Positions 9,521-21,000 of a stretch of 64,000 nt of DNA are shown here, one piece after another. The DNA lies in NCBI RefSeq assembly GCF_001625305.1, contig NW_017804054.1, forward strand, positions 2,328,042 through 2,392,041, given 5' to 3'. Numbering within the stretch: the stretch's first letter is position 1; every line of letters begins with the position of its first letter. Made by a program: the position numbers and the translations under genes. The notes beneath the pieces are model-generated. The model had not been told where the DNA came from, did no database searches, and worked only from the letters and a program-made list of their open reading frames with translations. Origin of the DNA: Branchiostoma belcheri (Eukaryota > Chordata > Leptocardii > Amphioxiformes > Branchiostomatidae).

Positions 9521-11601
9521 TACTATCTTAACGTTACTAACAAATGGTTCACATAGGAAATAGTGTCAGACACGTTCAATGTTGTTTTTCTACATTTTAA
9601 TAGCAACATTCATCAATTTACATAGAAACATCCAAGATAAGAATAAGATAACACTCAGGAGATATACATTTCACAGCGCTATCTCTTATACCATGAATGA
9701 GGAGGGGCAGTGGTATGGTGTTTGTTTTGATAGTTATGCATAACAATGTCGCTAGGTGGCATCCCGTCAAAGTGTCAAAATAGTTAGCGTCGTCGTTTGC
9801 TGGTATTGGCCCCGTTGTCTAACGTTTAAATGTTCAGCTTTCCAACATGATGGTTCAGGCAGTTAAGATACATAGTTTACGTAGTTGTTCTGCTTTCAAG
9901 CTTGTTGCTTCAAAATTTAATTCATAACTGCTACTTTTTTGTTCCGACTTTAGCACCAGGCGTTTTCCCCGAAAGCTAGGGTCTTTAAAAGTTTAAGTCT
10001 TGTTAAAAGCTTATGTAATACCGGATCGTCTTTCCTCAGCATATAATATATCTGTGCACACCTAAGCCAAAAGAAGGAAGGTTAGTGTAACTGTTACAGC
10101 TTTTATTAGAAAGATACCTTCGACAGCTCTTTCGCGTTTTCTTTCAAGAAATAAATAAGACGTACTAGCTTTATTGAAAAAACTGCAAATGGCTTTCTTT
10201 ACACTGTTGTTATCAATTTTCCCATTTGGCCTCTTAACATGTTGTAATGTAATCAAACGCCAGTCGCCTCTATTTTCTGATTTCATAAAGTGTTAGTTTG
10301 ATGGCTTTTTGCTTGATGCAGGAGTAGAGGGGGAATGCATATGGCCCGCACTAAGAATTGGAACTACACGACGGCAAGAGTTTAAGTACTAAATGCTAGG
10401 TCTACCATAGGAGACACAGTCTTTAAATTCTGTACACACTGAAAGACGTTCATAGTGAATATTCCAATATCGCCATATAGAATTACAATTAGAACTAGCT
10501 TGTACACGTAATGTTTATGCAGCATTTTTTTCACTCTTTTACAATCACAACATTAAAACATGACACATTTTTCTGTCGTATATACCATACTAACAATAGA
10601 TATGCAATAGGCTGTTTCTAGTACCGACTTTGCAGTAGAAGTTTCATTACATGCACGTTTGCGCATATCGAATGTAATATACAAACAGTTGCATATTCAC
10701 GAATAAATGTGCTTTTCTCTATCTTTCATATCAGTTTAAGCTTAAACAAATGATGATGCCATAATTCAAACACGTCTTCGAATGAGCCTGAGTATCATAA
10801 AATGTGATTTCTCTGCAATCTACTATATTTTATCTAATAACATTATGGATACCTTACCTGATATACATAAACTATTATCCCCTAATTGTATATACTCGTA
10901 AACTTCTCATTCGCTTAATGCTTGATACTTAAATGAAAACTCTACGATATTTCGCTGACAAATTCTACAACCAATCGACCTTGATGTATTGCATTCATTT
11001 ATGATTTGTTATTATTCAAAATGCCCCGTATGCATTTTCCTTATAGAAACAAGGCTTTTTTAGGATGACTCGCAATTGTACCAAGATGGTGGATTCGTTT
11101 GTAGTTCCCTCTATAGATACGTCATAAGTTCTTTCCTTTTTCATATCATCTATCTATATAGCGTAGACAGCTAAATATACATATTACACAATAAATATGC
11201 ATAGATTTACATATAAACATTCATTATGTCCCATTCATGATATCATGATGGAACCTATATTCTTCTTTCTAACTCGTTAGAGCTGTACTTTCACGATTTT
11301 TATCTAAAATCTTATGACACATACAAGTACACGCACCGTAGAGATGTTGCCCGTAATCACTTATTCTTGGCCACAGCTGACTACACAAAGTAACTAAATA
11401 CATAAAGTTTTACTTTTCCTTGAGAAAAACTGTAACAGGGTCATAAAGTATGGGGTTTTGATTCCTTTTTTTGCATCATGTTATTGTAGCTTGACTCATG
11501 GAAAGGACGCTTGTACGGCATTGAGAGAAACGATACACAACATTGAAAATAATCACGCTTATGCTTGCTTCTTGCATTTCTTTCTACAACTCCTGGCCAA
11601 A
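9521..11601. other. Intergenic region between CHAT 3' end and synaptotagmin-like gene B
   Basis: AT-rich with many short runs. I see no gene, tRNA or clear repeat. The minus-strand open frame at 10062-10286 has no recognisable features. Confidence 0.5.
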
Positions 11602-11607
11602 TTTATT
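11602..11607 (-). terminator. Candidate CHAT polyadenylation signal
   Basis: AATAAA on the minus strand, about 200 nt downstream of the proposed TGA (11804) and about 60 nt downstream of the end of the alternative tail frame (11665). Confidence 0.45.
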
Positions 11608-11803
11608 TGAAAATAAGATAGAAGACCTCAAGTTATTACGTTTTTCTTTATAACTTTAGCAATTCTATGTACTATGCTCTAATGGCCAAAGAGTCGAAAA
11701 CAGTACGTATATATATCTAACAGTGTTGCAAACGTTTACACCGTTAATATTACGCTGAAAATCATAGTCACACAAACCCGGTAGTGTACTCAGGATTACC
11801 CAA

Positions 11804-12019
11804 TCACGTTTGCGCCATTGCCCCGTCTGTGATTGGCCCATTGGTCGTGTCGTCATCATCTCTGCTCTTCTGCTTCCTGATTGAATTGTTTTCTCTAGCC
11901 ATGGCGCAGGGGAACATGGGAAGGCCCAACTGATGACCGTCGATTCCGTTCGCCATCTTGGAATCACCGTTGATGTCGACCTTTCTGAGGTCCATGACTG
12001 GGGAAGGAGGATGGTTGAC
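11804..12019 (-). CDS. CHAT: CHAT last exon, C-terminal tail
   Basis: Acceptor ACGTAG at 12020-12021, phase 0, [20 protein letters not shown] ... DGAMAQT then TGA (11804-11806). 71 residues, charged and low in hydrophobics, as expected for the divergent CHAT tail. A second acceptor (CCCCAG, exon start 11997) 22 nt further in opens a different frame for 110 codons, ending at 11665. The first is preferred on composition. Confidence 0.7.
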   Translation of the reverse strand, partial: VNHPPSPVMDLRKVDINGDSKMANGIDGHQLGLPMFPCAMARENNSIRKQKSRDDDDTTNGPITDGAMAQT

Positions 12020-15000
12020 CTACGTTTTGGTGACACAAGAATCAAGAAAATAAGACAGATATACCCATATGCGTACGTGTGTTTTGATCATTTGTGAAGA
12101 ATTACCATCTTTTTCCGACATAGTAGAGCTACAGCATCTCAATGACAGTTATAGATCTTTATGTTTCGTACTGCTACGAGGGTCCACATCACTTTCATAT
12201 TTACAAAACTGCTATGACGTCTTTGATGTAGTTCAAACATTTATTTACTGTACAGGTAGATTCTTGTAATTAATAGATAACCACATTGTCTTGTTTATAC
12301 TCAGTTTTCTTTTACCCACTTTGTAATTATATGTGTACTTAAGTCATTGTATTTTAATATTATTTTATGTTTGTGATTAGAAGACGTCACATAGGCAATC
12401 TGTGCTTTTTGTCGAATACTCAATAAATATATTTGAATAAATAGAAACAAAAGAAAATAAATAGATAAATAATAGGGAAACTGACCTTGAGACACAGATG
12501 CTGCATATCGTCCAGGGCCTGACGGAGGGCGTCTGTAAACATCTCAGAGTTGGATTCTACACAGTCTTTAAATGAAGACAAACAGAAGAGAATGTAGTCG
12601 TCATGTGGGTTGTAGCAGGCGCCGTACCCATTGTTCACTACAGGCCCGTAGCACATAAAGGCGTCCATTGTTGTTGGAACCTGTGTGAAATGATAGAACA
12701 GAATCTTAATTTTTTTATGTGTAAGAATAATTTTCTTGTTCATATGAGCGTTTTTATGTGTAATAACAAACAATACAAAACTTACAGATGTTTACAAGTA
12801 CCTTGCAACTAAAAAGGTTAAAAACAACCACATGCAGATAACTATATTCGAATTCCAATTGTATGCGCATGGCCAATAGAAGGAAAGCAGGTACACTATC
12901 GGAAAATTTTAATATTCACATGTATCATTACCTTAGCAGTGGTGAAGACTCTCTACAAAAAATGAGAAATATACTAATATAGTAAGAGTACATTTTGCAG
13001 TCATTGGAACTTCGTAATAGTCTTCGGCTAAAGCCCCCCCCCCCATCCACCAGCCGTTAAAGATTGCCGATATTTTTGTTTGGAGAATCGAAGTCGTTGA
13101 TTCAGTACCTGGCTTGTGGACAGCACGAACTTGTTAGTGAGATCAAACGACCCATCCGTGAAGATGTCTGGCATAGGCATGTCCATCATGGCCGCCATTT
13201 CCTTCAACCCCAGCAGGTGGCAGTCTATACCCTGGCCTTTGAGCGCCTGTAAATCAGCATACAGTTAACACTTATTATTACCTTCCTGAAAAATGGAGTC
13301 ATTGTTTGTGGTCTTTCAAATTCCTATTGGGTTTTTATAACAAGAAAAATCCGACAAAAAGAATATTATGATAAACTGACCTGCAAGGTGAAGTTTCGCT
13401 GGGACTTGAGCGCCTTTTTAAACAGCTCCATTCTATCATAATCCTGAAATATAAAGATATAAATCTTACCATCGAGCTAGAATGTACACTAATTAGAATA
13501 ATAAAAGGGACACGAAGGGATCATCATTTTTTAAACGCCTTGAAAGATTGATATTATCCTCTACGAAATAACGTCCATTGACAATAGATAGGGGCTTTAT
13601 AGACTAATCCTGTTGAACCGTACCCATTATACAAGTAGCAAATTAGCCATGTATCAAGTCTATCCCGGTTGGAGTGAATTTTCTTCGGGGCTGCTGAAGC
13701 TCTTCCCCACCCGTCTCAGCTAGGTTCCCCGGCAGGTTTTTCATGGGGTTTGATTGTGTTGGGACTTCGTGCGTGCCAAACTCTATCACAGGCGTAACAA
13801 TTCTACCGGGCGGTCTGTTGAGCTGGGCGAGGGAAAACTATTAGAGCCCCGAAGACAGCCTGCCCCAAGCACGATAGATTGGGTACCAGGCTAATCTTAA
13901 ATATGTCATTTGTTAGGTCCGTACCTCCACAGTGTCGGAACACATGGCCCGCACCCAGTTATCAGCCTCTATGGACGCGGCGCGGATGTTGTCTACCCGC
14001 CCGAGCTGGAACCTCCGGGTAGAGGCGCTCTCATAGGTGGACACCAGGCGTCTATGCAGCCTGCAGGAAATGGGGTTGTTAAAGGCATGCAGTGCAGTTT
14101 TTTTGACACCAGAATTTTCAAAGTCAATATTGTAGTCAGTTTTCTACATACTAAGTTAAAACAACACTGTTCCAAAATATAATGTGTTACGCCGAAGGGC
14201 GGTTATGCTGGCTATACAGATACCAATACAATTTAGATCGACATTCATGGAACAAATATTCCCATAATTCTGACAAAAAAGGTTACTGGAAGGACCCGGA
14301 TTGGTAACAAAATTAAGGACTCATCTTGGGGCTTGTTTCTGCAGTTTTAAATGCCTAAAGGATGAAATACTGATTGAAATGTGCTAATTTGGAATAGTAC
14401 GTGTCAATGTCATACGGATTGCTTTATTCAGAATATTTCCTGTTTTGTCGCCTTGATATTGCACTGGGTGCTTTTAAAAACGCTATATAGGATTGAAATA
14501 TTTCAGTTTTCATTTATTGCCACACTATAAATGAAAATGTAACTTACTTGAAGTACGTGAGTTGCAATGCCAACTGTACGAAACCGTCAGGACTCATGTT
14601 CTGAGACTTGGGGAAACTCTTGCCGAACCTTGTGTATCGCATGATGTGAAGATCCATGTTCGCGATGGACCTACAAAACGAAACGGATATATGAAAGGTG
14701 AAAAGATTGTGGAATTTTAAAACATTTCCTCACTCCATGAAGAACGAAACTATCACTCTACATCAACTTGAAGAATTACTTTATACTTAGAGATACCGCC
14801 TATTGAACTGATTTCTCTGTCACTGTCCTTGGTGCTGAACTCCATGTGCGCTGTGAATAAACCACTTGGTTGTGTAAAATGTGTCTCTTTACTCAGTGAC
14901 CTATCAACCTGATTAAACTATTCACGAACATGTCAAGTTCCGTAGTATTGTAAAAAGCATGGTATAAAGTTACCTGTCAACACTTTCTCTGGACATTTTA

Positions 15001-18000
15001 AGATACTCAAACACTTCTGGTGACAGCTTCCACCTAAGACGGCGTGGGTACGGCAGCTCACAGATAGACTGAGCACGCAGCATCTTCTTGGACCCGTACT
15101 TCTGACTACAGGCAAAACAATAGAACATCGCATTGTAGAAGGTGGAGATGTGTATATAAACAACACAGAAATCACATTATACCCACTGCCTTCTTTAATT
15201 TAGAATACAGTTTGAAGACATTTACCCCTTATACGATATACCGAGTTCTTCTAATTTGAATATGAGGCCATATCCCCATACCCACAACGTTTCTCAACTT
15301 TCTGCTTCGAATGACAAGCGCAAGGAGCATTCTCTTACCTCAAGTGGGAAGCAAGAAGAGTGTAAAATTGCGTCAAATGGCAAGGGTGAGGAACACATAA
15401 ATGTTCTAATCCTCGAATGGCAAGCGCACGTTCTAACCGACACTAAATGAAAAGCTTTAGTAACGGCTTCTAACCTCGAATGACAAGCGTGAGGGATAGC
15501 CGGGCTGTCTCGCTGGCACACATCGTTCCAAGGATTAACACGTCTGACAGAGCAGCAATGGAGCAAGATAGAGGAGGGGAGTTGTTTACTACAGGTAAAT
15601 GAGCATTAAGATGACGACATACAGCATTGCATGAAGGGGTCACCAGTGTGCAAGAAAGGGTGTAGGGGATGCAGAGTACTCTATATGCTTAAAGGCATCC
15701 AATGCAATTTCAATGTGGCAAAACCAAAAATACTATGGATGAGGAAATGTCGTCAGCATGTAATACATAAAAAAATTCGAATAGGCCAAAAACGTAAGGC
15801 ATCCCTTTATTTTGGAGTGCCACCCATAAGTATTCAGAACCAGACTACGATGCAAAACAAGCATCCGTGTCCTGTCTGTGACATCGCATTTTCGACTCAC
15901 TGGTATCAGTATGCTATGGGATAGGATTGATTCAACTACATTAGAATTGCATAAAAAATGTTTCAATATTTAGTTTTGCCACCCTGAAATTGCATTGTAT
16001 GCCTTTAAGAGAAGAAGGCGACAGAGCGTTCACTGACAACAGCAGATATTACAACATGCGATATGGGTAAATGTGCATGAACAGTGATCAGTCTACTGCA
16101 GTGCAGTGAAGCAAGCTTGTGCATTTTGTTGTTCATTTCAAGTGGTTGTGTTTTATAAATATATTTTCGTACTTTAACGAACAGAAAACAGCTGACATTT
16201 TAAAAATTATCAGTACTATTTTCTTAGTATCAAATCTGAAGTGCGATATGCTGCTTTCCATGATATACTATACCTCGTTAGAATGGAGATGTTGGTATAG
16301 GGGTCATTTTAATATCGAGGACTTACATGTAGTTGAGAAGATGTTCGACAAGCTGCACGACGGCAACGCCCTCAGACGGCGAATGCTCGTACACCAGTCC
16401 ACAGGCTCCATCGTCTGCAACGATGAACTAGAAAAAAAACGTGTAGAAAAGACATGTAGAAACAATCGTAGCAATAAGGGAAATATGAGTATCAGTAAAG
16501 AGAAAGTTAGTATAGCGTGTCAATGACACAATAATACGGGTCAAAATATGTGCAAAAATTCTCAAAAAATATATTTGAGTATGAGACAATTCAATTCAAA
16601 TGTTGTCTAGAACGCTGCACAGAATACTCTGATATGATGTCAGCGCTTGGTGTCACCACTCTGTTTTGCTAAAATATATTTCAGCACGTGACCACCCGCT
16701 TGTATTCTTTTAGCAACCGAATGTGGCATATTCTCTACCATATATCAGGGCACTCCAGCCATCACTAACAGAGCTAGAGACGGTGGACGATATAAACTCC
16801 CTGGCACTTTTTATTGTTTACAATTGTTTACGTCACGTATCCGTAAAGTCTCGTGTGAATAAGGTCACGTGTCTGTGACCGTAACTATCGCGAGATTACG
16901 TTTTGAAGTGATTGGTCATTCATTTTTCTGATGAAGGCGACAGTGGGCGTTAAAAATTTGATTTATGTGTGATCTTGATGTTGGAATAAAGTTTTACATT
17001 TTTACTATATTTTCTACCCCCACACGCTTTTGGGCAGGTTTCCTGACCTGCATCGTTTTGTCGAACCATCTGTTGGCCGTGTTTGAGTACGACCCGTCCC
17101 CGTGCAGCATCTGGCGGGCCAAAGGCAGATCGTTCTTCTCCGGACATGTCGTGTCATCGCCCCCTCTGGCCCCGTCCTGGGAACGAGACGCTGTTTACTA
17201 CTNNNNNNNNNNNNNNNNNNNNCATAATTCGCTTCAACTGGTTGAAAAGGTCGGCCTCGCTCAGACGTTTGAAGTTGATGATAACATCGAGCACGAAGAA
17301 CTGAGGAGGACGAAGATAGGCCGAAGAAAACACATGAGAAACTCCTTTTTACTGATCAGTATTACCCAGTCCGCCCAAACCACTATGATATGGATGGCTA
17401 CTTGACATTACAAGACAGTCAATATCGACTGACTGTCAAATAGTGCAACGCCATGGTAATCAGGCCAACAAACTAGGATAGGTCAAAGGTGAACCGTCAT
17501 TTCCCCGCCATTTTATGAATCGCCGCCATAGCACAAACAAAACGCAGTTTCCAACGGCTCATTTCGTGATACCTGCTTAACTCTGGCAACTCAACAATCA
17601 AAATCAGTCGGTGGATAAGAGGTAAGGGTAAGAGCCGCCATGTCAGCTTTATAGGTTTGTCACTGATCGATGATTGATACGTCTTGACTGTTTGTTGACT
17701 CTTTGTTTACAGAGTCAGGAGTCGAAAAGTGAGGAGGGGTCAAAATCAGAAATTACATGCCATTACATGCCATTTTTAATACCTTATGATCTACAGGTAT
17801 ATACTTAGCCTATATATAAAGTTACATTCTCAGTTTTGCCAAAACGTAAGTACTGAACTAAATTAGTTGGATGGCTGCATATTCGTATCGTTGTCTTTTC
17901 TTACAGTCACTCACCAACGTTTCCGGTCGATTATAATTCTGGTAACTTTAGTTATGTCTCAGAATATAGGGATATCATGCAAGATGCTATAATTGTCGAT

Positions 18001-21000
18001 ATCCAAGCTACGTAGAGCTGTTAGTCTCTATATTTAATTTTGTAACCGCCTGGATATATAGTTCTTTTTTGGTACCCAAACTTACATTAGCAATCCTAAT
18101 CCGTCTTCCCTATCTGTCTTCGCAAGTTGATCTCTCACCAACGTTTGATACAGACGTGATACACTCCCGATGTATGACATTGTGTCATAGTTTGTCAGAC
18201 TATCCTTTGACCTTTGCTAGTCGGGTTATAGTAATAAATGAAGCCATTTGACAAAAATCGTATGAAAACAATTCCGCTCCTTGTACCAAGGTCTACAGGC
18301 TTGCCGGGTGAGAGGTGATAGAGGGGTGAGAGGGGTACCAAGGACAATGCAGGTGTGTTCACATTATTTGTCATATTACGTAACGACATCTACTCATACC
18401 TGGTTTTTGCATACAACAATGATGTGCTCTGGTTCGGGCATGACACTACTGTCCGGGGAGACGAGCATGTCCTTAGTTATTCCCGGCACCCTGTATGACG
18501 AGAACAGTCTGTAGTACTGCTCCATACACAGGGGTTGTCCCGCCAACTGGCCCCGGGCGTAGTCGATGGGCAGCGCTCGACTACATGGGAGACAGAAAAC
18601 GACATTTCGTCTGCATACTTAACTCGCTTCCAAGCCTAATGCAGTGCCTTTTTAAATTTTTTTCTAAATATACAACATTGTTTGTAACTCGAGGCTAGGC
18701 TCGGCATTAAGTCAGGTAAGTCAACAATATGTCACTTTTATGCAAATACAATAATTTCCATTATCTGGGCATAACCGTTAACATTCATCTGTACAATGTA
18801 CAAGTGCAATTAAGTTTCTTAAAAGGCCTTAGACTTAGTAGAGTGTTAATCCACTTGTCTAGGACACGGTATTGTGACACGGAGCGCATCCCTCTCCTTG
18901 TACCACATTTTACCTTGGATTCCCCAACCAACGTCAGGTACCTCAGCCTAGCTACTCTGCCATTATGGATTTCACCAACCGATAGCCTGCTGGGACGGTG
19001 GCCGCTACAACATTTACCTTTAGCCCATACAAACATAATGGGTCATCTACCATCCCGAAGGAGATCTGAGATGAAAATTCGGTGAGTTGGAGCTTTGTGC
19101 TGCAAACTTGTAAACGATACTTACGCGTCCAATATGACCTTATAATCCATGATGCCTGATATCAATCTTGCGGCAAACCTGAAAGACAAGAAAACATAAA
19201 AAAATTTGAAGATTATCATGAAAGTTCATCTGACGTCACATTTCACTGGGTCAGTCTACTGAGGAAGACCAAAGAGTCGAAAGCTCTAGGTGAGAGAACT
19301 TTTTTTGGGTTGGACCAAAAGTTTTAACTTTAAACAATTTTGAAGATTGCATGGTGTCCGTATCATGTATCTCCAGACAAACCTGAGTTGGTCGGAAGGT
19401 TCGTTGAAGTTCTGCTTGGGGAACACCATGCCTGGACTGGAGTTGATCACCAGTGGCAGTCTAGCGGTCAGGTACATGTCATCCAGCCACCAGTCATACA
19501 CCTAACACGGTAAACAATGATATATTTACAGTCTTTATTTATCTATTTCATCATTATAACAATTCAGCTTGTAAAAGCTGCTAATGGAGCCCAGCATACA
19601 TTTACACAGGACAAGATACGGTTTGATTTAGTCAAGCAACAAAACAATGTCAAAACAATAAAGTCAGTACATTGGACTGAAGGTCTGACGTCAATACGTT
19701 TAATGAGGCATGCGTCTCAAGGCTGCTTTGGACTGTTGTAAAGCTTTTAGTGTTAAATTCTAGATCCAAAAGGAAAGGATTCCTATCTGCAGTTTCAATA
19801 TTCTCGCTAGAGAACACCTTGACTCCATACTGCGTTTTGAGATGTACATGACTAGCTTAAGTATTTTAGGGTGTCTACGTCCAACGTCTTAATCGCAATC
19901 ATAGATAGTTTTTCACATTGTATTACGCTTACATGGTAAATAGGAACATTGAAAAATAAACGGAGGAGTTTCATGTTGACTTTCCTTAAAAAAGTCGAAC
20001 TTCCTCTCGTAAGAACTTACTGTTGTCAGCGGTTGTGTAAATATTCCAATCTTGTACAATTCCAATCTTGTCCAGAATTGTAAAATTTAACATTGAAAGA
20101 AAGAAAGAAAAAACTAAAATTGGGTAGCAGGTTGTGCTGTGATTAATTTCAATCCGAAATAGTAGGAGTTGGCCTCGTTCCAAACCGACCAGCCGTCTTC
20201 TTCCTTTACCGCTGAGAGGTTTGACCTTTCCCTAACCCTCACTTGCAATATCCGTGCAATATCTCTCGTAATAGGAAAGATACAACCTTTGGTAGACACC
20301 GACACTGCAATTATGAGAGGCGAAATTATTTTGTCTCCTCACCAAAGTCGATGAAAGCGTTCTTTTTATAACACTATGGGGGTGTTTTAGGTTTAGTACA
20401 CCAAGGTTAGCAATAATTGTGTTCGTGACCCGAACAAAACAACATCGATAGATTCATATACTAATCCCGCGACTTAACACCTGATGCTACTGAAGTAAAA
20501 ATATACCCTTGTCATCCATCATAAGATAATTAAAATGGTAGGAAATAGTCTAAATTTTCCTTTGCCTATTGATGTCGGGGTGTTGTGGTCATGTAACCCC
20601 ACGGAATGTACTTCCTACCAAATAAATGGCTACCATCAGGTTATGTCTGTTATGAAGCACCTTCTGCGAACTAAATGTATTTATTCTGTGTACGACAGAT
20701 TTGTAAATCAGTGTTGTTCTCATAGACGTGCACGAACACTCACGAACGCTATTTAAGTCTAAAGGAATGAATGGACGTTATTCCTCGACATGTGTGCATG
20801 GTAGAATGTATGGCAACAATTAGCCTCCAAGCAGATCCCTTTTTAACGGCAAAACAGTCTTGCCACTGAAATGGATCTGCTTGGAGACTAGCAACAATGA
20901 TTATGTGATCACTACAGTAGGTCTATTGTAAGAACTACTACAGTACAGAAATATGAACGAAAACGGAGTATTAATATGATGCACGTCAAGCATTTCTGTC

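Noticed and set aside
16119-16526. 135-codon plus-strand frame
   Set aside because: Antisense to the CHAT catalytic-His exon and its introns; no similarity of its own.
16965-17405. 146-codon plus-strand frame
   Set aside because: Antisense to CHAT exons and runs through gap Ns.
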